DNA of 52,914 nt from Guptibacillus hwajinpoensis. Lineage in GTDB: Bacteria > Bacillota > Bacilli > Bacillales > Guptibacillaceae. Below the pieces are notes generated by a model. The model did no database searches. It worked only from the letters and a program-made list of their open reading frames with translations, and had not been told where the DNA came from. Every line of letters begins with the position of its first letter. Positions within the stretch are counted from its first letter, which is position 1. This document shows, one piece after another, positions 23,475-32,712 of the stretch. The DNA is taken from NCBI RefSeq assembly GCF_020524165.1, contig NZ_JAIVKU010000010.1, positions 1 to 52,914 on the forward strand. Reading direction: 5' to 3'. The translations under genes were made by a program, and so were the position numbers.

Positions 23475-26400
23475 ATGTTAGGCTTAAGAGAATATTTTAG
23501 TAAGGGCGATGAATTTCAGTCCGTTTTTACAGGGGTGAAAGAGGGGCTTAAAGAACAACTTGTTGCAGGGCTAGCTGGTTCTGCTCGGATGCTTCTAATG
23601 GCCTCTCTCTATCATGAAACAAAGCGCCCTCAACTTATTATTACCCACAATTTATATCAAGCTCAGAAGCTCTATGAAGATATGTGTGAGCTTGTATCTC
23701 AAGAGGAAGTTTACCTATATCCGGTGAATGAGCTCATTTCTTCGGAAATTGCCATTGCGAGTCCTGAATTAAGAGGGCAACGAATGGAAGCTTTAAATTA
23801 TTGGATGAAAAATAAAAATGGTATTGTTATTGCCCCGATTTCGGGCGTTAGAAGATACCTTCCGCCCAAAGACATCTGGGAAAAAAGCCAGATCTCCTTT
23901 ACTGTGGGTGACGATATCCCTCTAGAGGAAACGCTCTCGACTTTTGTAGCTATGGGCTATGAACGTGTGCCAATGGTATCTTCACCAGGCGAGTTCAGTG
24001 TTAGAGGCGGTATTGTTGATATTTATCCGTTAACGGAAAATAGTCCAATTCGAATTGAATTATTTGATACAGAAGTAGATTCGATTCGTTTTTTTGATAT
24101 TGAGTCTCAACGATCTGCAAATAAAACAGACCGCATTACAATTGGACCTGCAGACGAAGTAGTGTTATTCCCTGAGAACTATAAAAAAGGGGCAGAGCGT
24201 CTTCAAAAAGAATTGCAGGCTTCTCTAAAAAAAGTGAAAGATCAGAAAGTAAAAGAAGCGATGCATGAAAACATTACGCATGAAATTGATCAGCTGAAAA
24301 ATGAGCAAAATTTCCAGGGTATGATCAAGTATATGGATTATTATTATGATCAGCCTGCAAGTTTACTAGATTATTTACCAAAAGATGGCCTTGTCGTTTT
24401 TGATGAAGTGAGTCGAATTCAAGAAATGTCATCTGATCTGGACAAGGAAGAAGCAGAGTGGCAAACCGCTCTCCTTAATCAGGGAGAAATTGTTTCATCT
24501 GTTTCCTTATCGAGATCTTACGATACGTTATTTGCGAAGCCAGTTCATTCCACCATATACTTATCGATTTTTTTACGACACGTTCCATATACAAATCCAC
24601 AAAATATCATCAATGTTTCAAGTAAAGCGATGCAGAATTTCCATGGGCAAATGAAAGTATTAAGCAGTGAAATTGAACGGTGGAAAAAAAGCGGCATAGC
24701 GATCGTGTTTCTTGCAGCAACTGAAGAGCGAAGGAAGCGACTTGAGCGGGTCTTAGAAGATTATGAAATCAATGCAATGATGGTGGAACAGGATACGCCG
24801 ATCTCCCATCAGCAGCCTCAGATATTAATCGGTAGCTTGAACGGTGGGTTTGAACTTCCGATGCAGAAGCTTGCTGTGCTAACAGAAGCAGAAGTGTTCA
24901 CTAAACAATCAAAAAAACCAAGACGTTCTCAAAAGATGTCGAACGCTGAGCGAATAAAAAGCTATTCCGAATTAAAAGTAGGGGATTACATTGTTCATGT
25001 GAATCACGGAATAGGCAAATATCTAGGTATACGCACATTAGAAGTAAGCGGCATTCATAAAGATTACCTTTATGTGAGCTATGCAGGTAATGACAATTTG
25101 TACGTACCAGTGGAGCAAATTGATCAGGTCATGAAATACGTTGGTTCTGAAGGGAAAGAACCGAAGCTCTACAAGCTTGGCGGAACAGAATGGAAGAAAG
25201 TGAAGCGTAAAGTACAGTCTTCTGTTGAAGACATTGCGGATGACTTAATTAAGCTATATGCCGAACGTGAAGCAAGCGTTGGCCATAGCTTTGAAAAAGA
25301 TACAGAAGAACAGAGAGAGTTTGAAGCCGCCTTCCCCTATCAGGAAACGGATGATCAGCTAAGAGCAATACAAGAAATTAAAGAAGATATGGAAAAAACG
25401 CGTCCAATGGATCGACTGCTGTGCGGTGATGTTGGTTATGGAAAAACCGAGGTTAGTATTCGAGCAGCATTTAAAGCCATTATGGATGGCAAACAGGTGG
25501 CTTTTCTCGTACCGACGACGATTCTTGCTCAACAGCATTTTGCAACGATACAGGAGCGCTTTGCGGACCACCCGATTAACATTGGTTTATTAAGCCGTTT
25601 CCGCTCAAGGAAGGAGCAGAATGAGACGTTAAAAGGTGTGAAGAATGGTACAGTGGATATTGTAATTGGCACACACCGACTTTTATCGAAAGACGTTGCG
25701 TATAAGGATCTGGGCTTGCTTATTGTCGATGAAGAACAGCGGTTTGGCGTAACGCATAAAGAGAAAATAAAGAAATTAAAAGCGAACGTAGATGTGTTAA
25801 CTCTTACAGCAACGCCAATTCCTAGAACGCTTCATATGTCGATGTTAGGCGTTCGGGATCTTTCTGTTATCGAGACTCCACCAGAGAATCGCTTCCCCGT
25901 ACAAACGTATGTTGTAGAATATAGCGGTACACTCGTACGAGAAGCCATTGAAAGGGAACTTGCCCGGGGAGGACAGGTCTACTTCCTTTATAATCGTGTA
26001 GAGTCCATTGAGTACATGACAGATCAAATTCGAACACTTGTCCCTGAAGCGAGAGTTAGCTTTGCTCATGGGCAAATGAGTGAAACTGAGCTTGAATCAG
26101 TGATGATTGATTTTCTTGACGGGAATTATGATGTGCTCGTTAGTACAACGATTATTGAGACTGGAGTCGATATTCCAAACGTAAATACACTTCTTGTGTA
26201 TGATGGAGATAAAATGGGACTTTCTCAACTCTACCAACTTCGTGGACGTGTTGGTCGTTCGAATCGTGTCGCTTATGCTTATATCACTTATCAACGAGAT
26301 AAAGTCTTAACCGAAGTGGCGGAGAAACGTCTTCAAGCAATTAAAGAATTTACTGAGCTAGGCTCAGGATTTAAAATTGCGATGCGAGATCTTTCCATCC

Positions 26401-27008
26401 GAGGCGCGGGTAACCTTCTAGGTGCAGAGCAACATGGATTTATTGATTCAGTTGGCTTTGATTTGTACTCGCAAATGTTGAAAGACGCGATTGAAGAAAG
26501 GAAAGGCGATGCACCAAAAGAGAAGGCGTTCAACGTTGAGATCGATCTTGAGGTAGATGCTTATATTCCCGGTACGTATATTAACGATGAAAAGCAGAAA
26601 ATTGATATGTACAAACGTTTCCGCTCAATCGAATCACTGAAAGATATCATGGATTTACAAGACGAAATGATGGATCGATTTGGAGACTTCCCAGAGGAGG
26701 TCGAATATCTCTTCCAAGTTTCTCGAATGAAAGAACTGGCTAAAGAAGTAAAGGTTGAAAAAGTAGGGCGAAGTAAGAAAGACATCCAGCTACTATTCCA
26801 TGAATCGGCGCGAGAAGCAATTGGAGGAGAAACGATCTTTGAGGTTGCCAATGAATTTGGGAATAAGCTTTCCTTGGGGGCAGACGGTAATAAAGTAAAG
26901 GTAGTTGTAAAGGGAAGAGGTCTTGAAACAAAGGGCCATCTTCAGCTTGTTGAAAAAGTCTTAAAGAAAGTAAAGGGAGCAAAAAAGCAGCCAATGAATG
27001 CGAATTAA
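23475..27008 (+). CDS. mfd: Transcription-repair coupling factor Mfd
   Basis: Mfd displaces stalled RNA polymerase and recruits UvrA to the lesion. It has 1177 residues from ATG 23475, the length I recall for B. subtilis. The order is a UvrB-like region (1-~330), the RNA-polymerase-interacting CarD-like domain (~480-570), and SF2 translocase lobes with Walker A GDVGYGKT at 651-658, DEEQ at 752-755 and RGRVGRS. The C-terminal TRCF domain ends the protein. GAGGGGAG lies about 12 bases upstream. A longer reading from TTG 23424 would put that site inside the gene, so I reject it. Confidence 0.96.
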   Translation: MLGLREYFSKGDEFQSVFTGVKEGLKEQLVAGLAGSARMLLMASLYHETKRPQLIITHNLYQAQKLYEDMCELVSQEEVYLYPVNELISSEIAIASPELRGQRMEALNYWMKNKNGIVIAPISGVRRYLPPKDIWEKSQISFTVGDDIPLEETLSTFVAMGYERVPMVSSPGEFSVRGGIVDIYPLTENSPIRIELFDTEVDSIRFFDIESQRSANKTDRITIGPADEVVLFPENYKKGAERLQKELQASLKKVKDQKVKEAMHENITHEIDQLKNEQNFQGMIKYMDYYYDQPASLLDYLPKDGLVVFDEVSRIQEMSSDLDKEEAEWQTALLNQGEIVSSVSLSRSYDTLFAKPVHSTIYLSIFLRHVPYTNPQNIINVSSKAMQNFHGQMKVLSSEIERWKKSGIAIVFLAATEERRKRLERVLEDYEINAMMVEQDTPISHQQPQILIGSLNGGFELPMQKLAVLTEAEVFTKQSKKPRRSQKMSNAERIKSYSELKVGDYIVHVNHGIGKYLGIRTLEVSGIHKDYLYVSYAGNDNLYVPVEQIDQVMKYVGSEGKEPKLYKLGGTEWKKVKRKVQSSVEDIADDLIKLYAEREASVGHSFEKDTEEQREFEAAFPYQETDDQLRAIQEIKEDMEKTRPMDRLLCGDVGYGKTEVSIRAAFKAIMDGKQVAFLVPTTILAQQHFATIQERFADHPINIGLLSRFRSRKEQNETLKGVKNGTVDIVIGTHRLLSKDVAYKDLGLLIVDEEQRFGVTHKEKIKKLKANVDVLTLTATPIPRTLHMSMLGVRDLSVIETPPENRFPVQTYVVEYSGTLVREAIERELARGGQVYFLYNRVESIEYMTDQIRTLVPEARVSFAHGQMSETELESVMIDFLDGNYDVLVSTTIIETGVDIPNVNTLLVYDGDKMGLSQLYQLRGRVGRSNRVAYAYITYQRDKVLTEVAEKRLQAIKEFTELGSGFKIAMRDLSIRGAGNLLGAEQHGFIDSVGFDLYSQMLKDAIEERKGDAPKEKAFNVEIDLEVDAYIPGTYINDEKQKIDMYKRFRSIESLKDIMDLQDEMMDRFGDFPEEVEYLFQVSRMKELAKEVKVEKVGRSKKDIQLLFHESAREAIGGETIFEVANEFGNKLSLGADGNKVKVVVKGRGLETKGHLQLVEKVLKKVKGAKKQPMNAN

Positions 27009-27047
27009 AGCCGATTTTGGAGGAAACTCATAATTTTGACAGGTTTG

Positions 27048-27078
27048 TGAATAGAACTCATACGTCGAAACGATACTA
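27048..27078 (+). promoter_or_regulatory. Sigma-G promoter of spoVT
   Basis: TGAATA at 27048-27053 and GATACTA at 27072-27078, one base off consensus, are separated by 18 bases, the same spacing as at fin. Confidence 0.8.
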
Positions 27079-27159
27079 ATGGAAACATATTGTAGAACAT
27101 GCAATAGAAGAAGTGATTGGAGCAATCACCTACAACTTCCAGAAAGCGAGGCAACTTAG

Positions 27160-27690
27160 ATGAAAGCAACAGGTATCGTGCGTCGTATTGATGATTTGGG
27201 GCGTGTTGTCATCCCGAAAGAAATTCGCAGAACACTTAGGATTAGAGAAGGCGATCCACTGGAAATTTTTGTTGATCGTGAAGGTGAGGTTATTCTCAAA
27301 AAGTACTCCCCAATCAGTGAACTTGGCGATTTTGCAAGAGAATATGCAGAGTCTCTCGCAGAACATTCTGGCCATATTGCCCTTATCTCTGATCGAGACG
27401 TTTACATTACAGCTGCGGGTGGTCCAAAGAAAGAGTACTTAAATAAAAGTATTGGCGACTCTGTCGAAAAAGCGATGAATGAACGAAGATGTTTACTGAA
27501 TGAAAGTAAGTCTGAACTCATTGAAGGAGTTCCTGTTGAAACAGGACATGTGATTGCTCCAATAATAGCGAATGGCGACCCAATTGGCACGGTCATCTTA
27601 CTTGCAAAAGAAGATGAAAAGGTGACGGAATTGGAACAGAAGCTATCCGAAACGGCAGCAGGGTTTCTTGCAAGGCAAATGGAACAGTAG
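27160..27690 (+). CDS. spoVT: Stage V sporulation protein T, AbrB-like regulator
   Basis: SpoVT modulates sigma-G-dependent genes in the forespore. The 176-residue protein has an AbrB-type N-terminal domain, KATGIVRRIDDLGRVVIPKEIRRTLRI, nearly parallel to AbrB in this window, and a C-terminal GAF-like domain (about 55-176) for an unknown ligand. The ribosome site is weak (GCGAGGCAAC). It has its own promoter and terminator. Confidence 0.97.
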   Translation: MKATGIVRRIDDLGRVVIPKEIRRTLRIREGDPLEIFVDREGEVILKKYSPISELGDFAREYAESLAEHSGHIALISDRDVYITAAGGPKKEYLNKSIGDSVEKAMNERRCLLNESKSELIEGVPVETGHVIAPIIANGDPIGTVILLAKEDEKVTELEQKLSETAAGFLARQMEQ

Positions 27691-27695
27691 AGAAG

Positions 27696-27726
27696 AATGG
27701 AGGCGGCAGCCTCCATTTTCTCTGTT
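27696..27726 (+). terminator. Terminator after spoVT
   Basis: AATGGAGGC pairs with GCCTCCATT around GGCA. The T tract is interrupted (TTCTCTGTTT), so efficiency may be lower. Confidence 0.72.
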
Positions 27727-27889
27727 TAAAATAAAATACTTACTTAAACCATCTATACAATCGAAGTCCTCAGTTTGTCCTAAGGAAACAAGTTGCTTAC
27801 GCTTCTTCTACCGTACTTCAAAAGTTTCCCATCTTTCTTCATATGATATAATTCGTACATAAATAGGTATTGATATTTGGCAGGTGTGT

Positions 27890-29482
27890 ATGAAAAAAAA
27901 AGAAAATCAAAAAGGATTCTGGCACGGCGCGCTCTTACTTACTGCAGTCGCTCTTTTTATGAAGGTGCTGAGCGTTGGGTACCGAATTCCTTATCAGAAT
28001 ATTACCGGTGACATTGGTTTTTATGTCTATCAACAAATTTACCCGTTTTACTCGATTGCCATTATTCTCGCTACATATGGTTTTCCCGTTGTTATTTCAA
28101 GACTTATCTCTGAACAGCTTGCCAAAAACGATTATGATCAAGCGAAAGAGCTTTCTCGTTATAGTTTTTACGTACTCGCCCTACTTGGTTTAACTGGCTT
28201 TCTTTTTCTCTATACAGTAGCTCCCTTACTTGGAACGCTAATGGAGGATCGCCAATTAGTTGGGCCGCTGCGAACCACAGCATTTTCTTTTCTAATTATG
28301 CCAGGAATTGCGTCAATTAGAGGTTATTTTCAAGGGCAAGAAAATGTTGTTCCTACGGCATGGTCACAAGTTACCGAACAATCTGTTCGCGTGCTTGCTA
28401 TTCTTATCATATCCATCAGTCTTGTTGCAGGTGGAGCAGACGCATACGCTGCAGGTACTGGGGCTGCACTGGGTTCATTAGTAGGGGGGGTTTCAGCGTT
28501 TATTTTACTGGTGCTCCTTCGCTATCGACATGAGCCAATCCATTTACGCTCTGTGAAAACCCACTCCTTTCGTTTTTTTGGCGTAGCGCGCAGAATCTTA
28601 ACGGAAGGGACGTTGATTTGCGTCAGCGCCCTTGTAATGGTGCTTTTTCAGTTAATGGACGCTTTAACAATCGTACCTGGATTAATGGAGCATGGGCTTT
28701 CTTCAATAACGGCTCGCGAGACAAAAGGAGTATTTGATCGCGGCCAGCCACTCATGCAAGTTGGAACGGTGCTTGCCACCTCGCTTTCGTTGTCAATCGT
28801 ACCTGTAATTTCGAAAGCATCAGCTGCAAAACAAAAGAATTTCATTCGAGATAAGGCTGGCCTTTCTCTAAAAATTAGTTTTGTTATTGGGCTTGCAGCT
28901 TCCGCCGGACTTGCTATCATTATGAAGGAAACAAATGTCATGTTATTTAAAGATCAGTCCCTTTCATCTACGCTTAGTGTTCTTGCGTTTGCAATATTTT
29001 TTAGTTCGCTTTCAATGACGGCAGCAGGTGTATTGCAGGGAATTGGTTTAGCAAGAAATGCTGCTCGTTATGCAGTGATTGGGATCCTGGTGAAGGGTTT
29101 ATTAAATCTAATTCTAATTCCGCTCGTAGGCATTAATGGCGCTGCAGTTGCTACAGTCGTTGGCTTTGCAGTCGTTGCAGGGCTTACTATTTTTGTTGTG
29201 CATATTAAAGTCGAATTGATGCAATATCCTTTCTATTTAAGACGCGCTGTAGCGGCTGTTTTAGTTATGAGTACCGCTGTCATGCTTCTGCAAATGTCCA
29301 TTCCATCTTTTCTCTCAAGAGGGTTGTCGAGCATCTCTGCTCTTACCGGAGCAATTGCAGGAGGGCTTATGTTCGGTTTAGCAACAGTCTTTCTTGAGGT
29401 CTTTACAGAGAAAGAGTTATTGCAATTACCTAAAGGAGAAAAGATCTCGTTATTTCAAACTAAATTAAAGAAAGGAGCTTGA
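27890..29482 (+). CDS. Polysaccharide biosynthesis/MATE-like flippase family protein (YabM)
   Basis: This 530-residue integral membrane protein has about 13-14 predicted transmembrane segments and belongs to the MOP superfamily group of SpoVB and MurJ (YtgP). Characteristic features are LLTAVALFMKVLSVGYRIPYQNITGD at the N terminus (spread over the first membrane segment) and PGIASIRGYFQG. It may move a lipid-linked wall precursor, but the substrate is unknown. ATG 27890 follows CAGGTG closely; GTG 27884 is an alternative. yabN begins four bases after the stop. Confidence 0.88.
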   Translation: MKKKENQKGFWHGALLLTAVALFMKVLSVGYRIPYQNITGDIGFYVYQQIYPFYSIAIILATYGFPVVISRLISEQLAKNDYDQAKELSRYSFYVLALLGLTGFLFLYTVAPLLGTLMEDRQLVGPLRTTAFSFLIMPGIASIRGYFQGQENVVPTAWSQVTEQSVRVLAILIISISLVAGGADAYAAGTGAALGSLVGGVSAFILLVLLRYRHEPIHLRSVKTHSFRFFGVARRILTEGTLICVSALVMVLFQLMDALTIVPGLMEHGLSSITARETKGVFDRGQPLMQVGTVLATSLSLSIVPVISKASAAKQKNFIRDKAGLSLKISFVIGLAASAGLAIIMKETNVMLFKDQSLSSTLSVLAFAIFFSSLSMTAAGVLQGIGLARNAARYAVIGILVKGLLNLILIPLVGINGAAVATVVGFAVVAGLTIFVVHIKVELMQYPFYLRRAVAAVLVMSTAVMLLQMSIPSFLSRGLSSISALTGAIAGGLMFGLATVFLEVFTEKELLQLPKGEKISLFQTKLKKGA

Positions 29483-29485
29483 GTG

Positions 29486-30943
29486 ATGACAAAAATTACG
29501 ATTATTGGAACAGGTGCAGGTGACCTTACTCAGCTCTCTCTCGGTAGCTATCGTACACTTCAGTCAGCTGAACGAATTTTTGCCAGAACGATTGATCACC
29601 CCGTCCTTCGGGAGTTAATCAATGATGGACTTGTCGTGACGGGCTTTGATGATATTTATGAAAAGAATGATTCTTTTGAGGAGACGTACCGCACGATAGT
29701 GGATCGTCTCTTCGAGGAGGCGCAGAATGGCTCTCTCATTTATGCTGTGCCAGGTCATCCTATGATGGCTGAAGCGACTGTGCAGCTCCTGCTAGAAGAG
29801 CAAGCAAAGCATGGCGTCGAAGTGCATGTCGCGGGAGGACAAAGTTTTCTGGATGCTCTATTTACTGCCGTCCGAATTGATCCGATTGAAGGATGTCAGA
29901 TTCTCGATGCTACGCGTTTTGTAAAATCCGAAGTTCAAGTACGCAATCATTTAATTTTTGTACAAGTATATGATCAGTTCACTGCTTCAAGTGTTAAATT
30001 AACCTTAATGGATCTTCTGCCTGATGATTACAAGGTGACTGTACTGCAAGCGGCGGGAAGTCAGGATGAGAAAATAATGACTGTCCCTTTATTTGAATTA
30101 GATCGTTCCATGGAAGTCAATAATTTGACGGCAGTGTATGTTCCGCCTGTAAAAGATGCAAAACTTTTATATCAGGATTTTGAATGGTTGCGACATGTAG
30201 TAGCAAGACTGCGCGGTCCAGGAGGCTGTCCGTGGGATCAAAAGCAAACACACGAATCGCTTAAAAAATATTTAATTGAAGAGGCGTATGAAGTGTTAGA
30301 AGCAATTGACGATCAGGACGATGAGCACCTTGCTGATGAGTTAGGGGATGTCTTGCTTCAAGTCCTCTTACATGCTCAAATCGGTGAGGATGAAGGAATG
30401 TTTACAGTTGATGACGTAATCGAGAAGTTAAGCGATAAATTAATTCGGCGGCATCCACACGTATTTGGTGATGAAGAAGCAAATACGGCTGAAGAGGTAG
30501 TCGGACATTGGGATCAAGTGAAAAAGCAGGAAAAGGATGCTGCACCATCACAGTTTGACGCGATTCAGAAAGGCCTTCCTGGTCTTATGCGTGCCAATGA
30601 ATTGCAAAAAGCTGCTGCAAAAGTAGGCTTTGATTGGGATGAAGTTGATCCCATTTGGGAGAAGATTCAAGAAGAACTTGGTGAGTTTAGAGAAGCTGTC
30701 AAGGATAAGTCGTTTCATGATCAGGAAGATGAGCTTGGAGATTTATTATTTGCCCTTGTTAATTTAGCTCGCTACTATAAAGTTGATCCAGAAGTAGCCA
30801 TACACCGAACAAACCATAAATTTATTTCTCGATTTCAATATATTGAAAAACGAGTAAAGGAAAAAGAGCTTGATATCGAGAAGTTATCTCTTGAAGAACT
30901 CGATTCATTCTGGGATGAGGCAAAGAAAAAAGGAATCAAATAG
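29486..30943 (+). CDS. Fusion of tetrapyrrole-type methylase domain and MazG NTP pyrophosphohydrolase (YabN)
   Basis: This 485-residue two-domain protein corresponds to B. subtilis YabN. Residues 1-~220 form a tetrapyrrole-methylase-like fold with GTGAGDLTQLSLG and AVPGHPMMAEATV. Residues ~240-485 are MazG, with GGCPWDQKQTH, EEAYEVLEAI and DELGDVLLQVLLH, the metal-binding EExxE and ExxD type motif, repeated in part in the C-terminal half. MazG hydrolyses non-canonical or excess NTPs; the role of the methylase half is unknown. ATG 29486 follows AAAGGAG by eight bases. Confidence 0.92.
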   Translation: MTKITIIGTGAGDLTQLSLGSYRTLQSAERIFARTIDHPVLRELINDGLVVTGFDDIYEKNDSFEETYRTIVDRLFEEAQNGSLIYAVPGHPMMAEATVQLLLEEQAKHGVEVHVAGGQSFLDALFTAVRIDPIEGCQILDATRFVKSEVQVRNHLIFVQVYDQFTASSVKLTLMDLLPDDYKVTVLQAAGSQDEKIMTVPLFELDRSMEVNNLTAVYVPPVKDAKLLYQDFEWLRHVVARLRGPGGCPWDQKQTHESLKKYLIEEAYEVLEAIDDQDDEHLADELGDVLLQVLLHAQIGEDEGMFTVDDVIEKLSDKLIRRHPHVFGDEEANTAEEVVGHWDQVKKQEKDAAPSQFDAIQKGLPGLMRANELQKAAAKVGFDWDEVDPIWEKIQEELGEFREAVKDKSFHDQEDELGDLLFALVNLARYYKVDPEVAIHRTNHKFISRFQYIEKRVKEKELDIEKLSLEELDSFWDEAKKKGIK

Positions 30944-30958
30944 GGAGCGTTGAAACAA

Positions 30959-31219
30959 ATGAGATTAGATAAATTTCTAAAAGTATCACGATTAATTAAG
31001 CGTCGATCTATCGCGAAAGAAATTTGCGACAAAGGTCGTATTGAAGTAAACGGTAATAAAGCGAAAGCAGGGACAAATGTTAAAGCGGGTGATGAGCTAG
31101 TGATTTCATTCGGACATAAAAAAGTAACGGCTCGCGTAGATGAGATAAAGGAAACGACAAAGAAAGAAGAAGCCAACAATATGTTTACGATCATAAAGGA
31201 AGAAGCAGCCGGTGAATAA
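30959..31219 (+). CDS. rqcP: RqcP (YabO), S4-domain ribosome quality-control factor
   Basis: RqcP works with RqcH on obstructed 50S subunits to add poly-alanine tails. The 86-residue protein is essentially one S4 domain: MRLDKFLKVSRLIKRRSIAKE, then KGRIEVNGNKAKAGTNVKAGDEL. AGGGAGC lies upstream. I chose ATG 30959, which gives the B. subtilis length, over TTG 30950. It closes the yabM-yabN-rqcP group. Confidence 0.94.
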   Translation: MRLDKFLKVSRLIKRRSIAKEICDKGRIEVNGNKAKAGTNVKAGDELVISFGHKKVTARVDEIKETTKKEEANNMFTIIKEEAAGE

Positions 31220-31244
31220 AAAAGACCCATTTGGGTCTTTTTTT
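31218..31244. terminator. Terminator after rqcP
   Basis: AAAAAGACCCA pairs with TGGGTCTTTTT, nearly symmetrical, with T7. Confidence 0.9.
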
Positions 31245-31346
31245 GTTAGGAAAAGGAGTCTCCTGTTTGAGCTTCTTCCTATAGCATAGCTTGTTCTAAA
31301 AGACACCTCCTCTTCATAGACATGTATCGAGAAGAGGGGGAGAGCG

Positions 31347-31655
31347 ATGGATAATTATTATGAGTACGGCACCTATGATAAAGCTTCAAACACACCCGAA
31401 CACGATTTAGTGATGAAGTCACGTAAGTCGCTTGAAATTACAGGAGTAAAGCATGTCGATAGTTTCGATAATGAAGAGTTTCTTCTTGAGACCACCATGG
31501 GATTTCTGGCAATACGTGGACAGCACTTGAAAATGAAAAACTTAAATGTCGAGCAAGGGCGCGTCTCAATTGAAGGGAAAATTTTTGATCTTAGCTACCT
31601 CGACCATCACGAAGGGGAAAAAGCTAAAGGGTTCTTTAGCAAATTATTCAAATGA
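31347..31655 (+). CDS. yabP: Sporulation protein YabP
   Basis: The 102-residue YabP/YqfC-family protein is needed for sporulation in B. subtilis, where yabP and yabQ form a sigma-E operon. The block KSRKSLEITGVKHVDSFDNEEFLLETTMGFLAIRGQ spans residues about 26-62 and defines the family. No catalytic motif is visible. GAGGGGGAG precedes the ATG, and the stop overlaps the yabQ ATG. Confidence 0.93.
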   Translation: MDNYYEYGTYDKASNTPEHDLVMKSRKSLEITGVKHVDSFDNEEFLLETTMGFLAIRGQHLKMKNLNVEQGRVSIEGKIFDLSYLDHHEGEKAKGFFSKLFK

Positions 31656-32242
31656 CGTTATCGGTGCAATTCTATACGATGGTTGCCATGGTGGCTATGG
31701 GAGTGTGGCTTGGTATAGCCATGGATACCTATAGCCGTTTTCTTCATCCCAATAGGAAAAAAAACTGGTGGCTTTATGCGAATGATGTTGTTTTCTGGTT
31801 ATTACAGGGACTTCTGATTTTTTATGTTCTTTATCTTGTTAATGAAGGTGCAATACGATTTTATGTCTTTTTAGCCATATTATGTGGCTATTCAGCCTAT
31901 CGGGCTCTTTTTCAACCGTTATATCGTGGATTGCTAGAACGAATCATTTTAGTGATTCTGGCAGTTAGTCGAATGGTTCGATCGCTGTTTTTTTATCTGA
32001 TCTACAAGCCTCTAAGGTTCATATTGAAAGTTTTATTTAGCTTATGTATGATGATAGTAAGTATGATGACAACCATTTTTTGGTTTATCTTTAACGTTTT
32101 TTGGGTACCGTTAAAGTGGGTATTTTCGTTGATGTGGCGATTATTACCACAACAGGTGCAGACACCACTAACAAAAATAGCAGGAGTTGCCGATACAATA
32201 AAGAACTACATATACCAATGGTTAACTAAAATACGAAAGTGA
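31652..32242 (+). CDS. yabQ: Spore cortex biosynthesis protein YabQ
   Basis: This 196-residue membrane protein has about five hydrophobic segments (near residues 5-25, 47-65, 68-85, 95-125, 125-155) and a basic amphipathic C terminus. In B. subtilis YabQ is required for spore cortex formation and sits in the outer forespore membrane. The start overlaps yabP (ATGA), and divIC follows after 12 bases. Confidence 0.92.
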   Translation: MTLSVQFYTMVAMVAMGVWLGIAMDTYSRFLHPNRKKNWWLYANDVVFWLLQGLLIFYVLYLVNEGAIRFYVFLAILCGYSAYRALFQPLYRGLLERIILVILAVSRMVRSLFFYLIYKPLRFILKVLFSLCMMIVSMMTTIFWFIFNVFWVPLKWVFSLMWRLLPQQVQTPLTKIAGVADTIKNYIYQWLTKIRK

Positions 32243-32254
32243 GGAGGGAAAAGC

Positions 32255-32638
32255 TTGGTTACTGCGAATAAGCACAAGCCTAAAGTAACAGAAGTTCATT
32301 CGGAATACCATCAAGAGAAACAGCTACAGGATAAAGTGAAGGAACGTAGAAAAAGAGGTCTTGTTCGACGTCTTACTGCATTCGCGGTAGCTGCTTTAGC
32401 CATAGCTATTCTATTTATCTCCGTATTCACTTCACAGGCAGCAACGATCGAAGAAAAAAACTTACAGCAGAAGCAGGCTGAAGAAGAATTAACGAAATTG
32501 AAGGAGCAAGAAAAATATTTATCGGAAGAAATCGAGAAACTTAATGACCTTGATTATATCGGTGAATTGGCAAGAAGGGACTACTTTATGTCAAAACCCG
32601 GCGAGACAATCTTTAAGCTTCCTTCTTCCTCAAATTGA
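32255..32638 (+). CDS. divIC: Cell division protein DivIC
   Basis: DivIC is the bitopic divisome partner of FtsL and DivIB. The 127-residue protein has a basic cytoplasmic N terminus (1-~38), one transmembrane helix (about 39-60) and an extracellular coiled coil (about 65-100). A conserved tail with YIGELARRDYFMSKPGE ends the protein. TTG 32255 follows GAGGAGGG. The stop codon is part of the -35 of the yabR promoter. Confidence 0.93.
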   Translation: MVTANKHKPKVTEVHSEYHQEKQLQDKVKERRKRGLVRRLTAFAVAALAIAILFISVFTSQAATIEEKNLQQKQAEEELTKLKEQEKYLSEEIEKLNDLDYIGELARRDYFMSKPGETIFKLPSSSN

Positions 32639-32664
32639 CACGTTGTTTTTTGAAGGGGTATAAT
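32635..32664 (+). promoter_or_regulatory. Sigma-A promoter of yabR
   Basis: Perfect TTGACA at 32635-32640 (containing the divIC TGA) and TATAAT at 32659-32664 with an 18-base spacer. Confidence 0.88.
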
Positions 32665-32712
32665 TAGCGTACGACTGATCTTTTAAAGATTTTAAGGAGG
32701 AGCTTTTTTTAC

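Noticed and set aside
31263..31291. Possible sigma-E promoter before yabP (CATAGCTT near 31285)
   Set aside because: The -10-like CATA has no matching -35 at the expected distance. yabP is sigma-E dependent in B. subtilis, but this sequence alone does not show the promoter.
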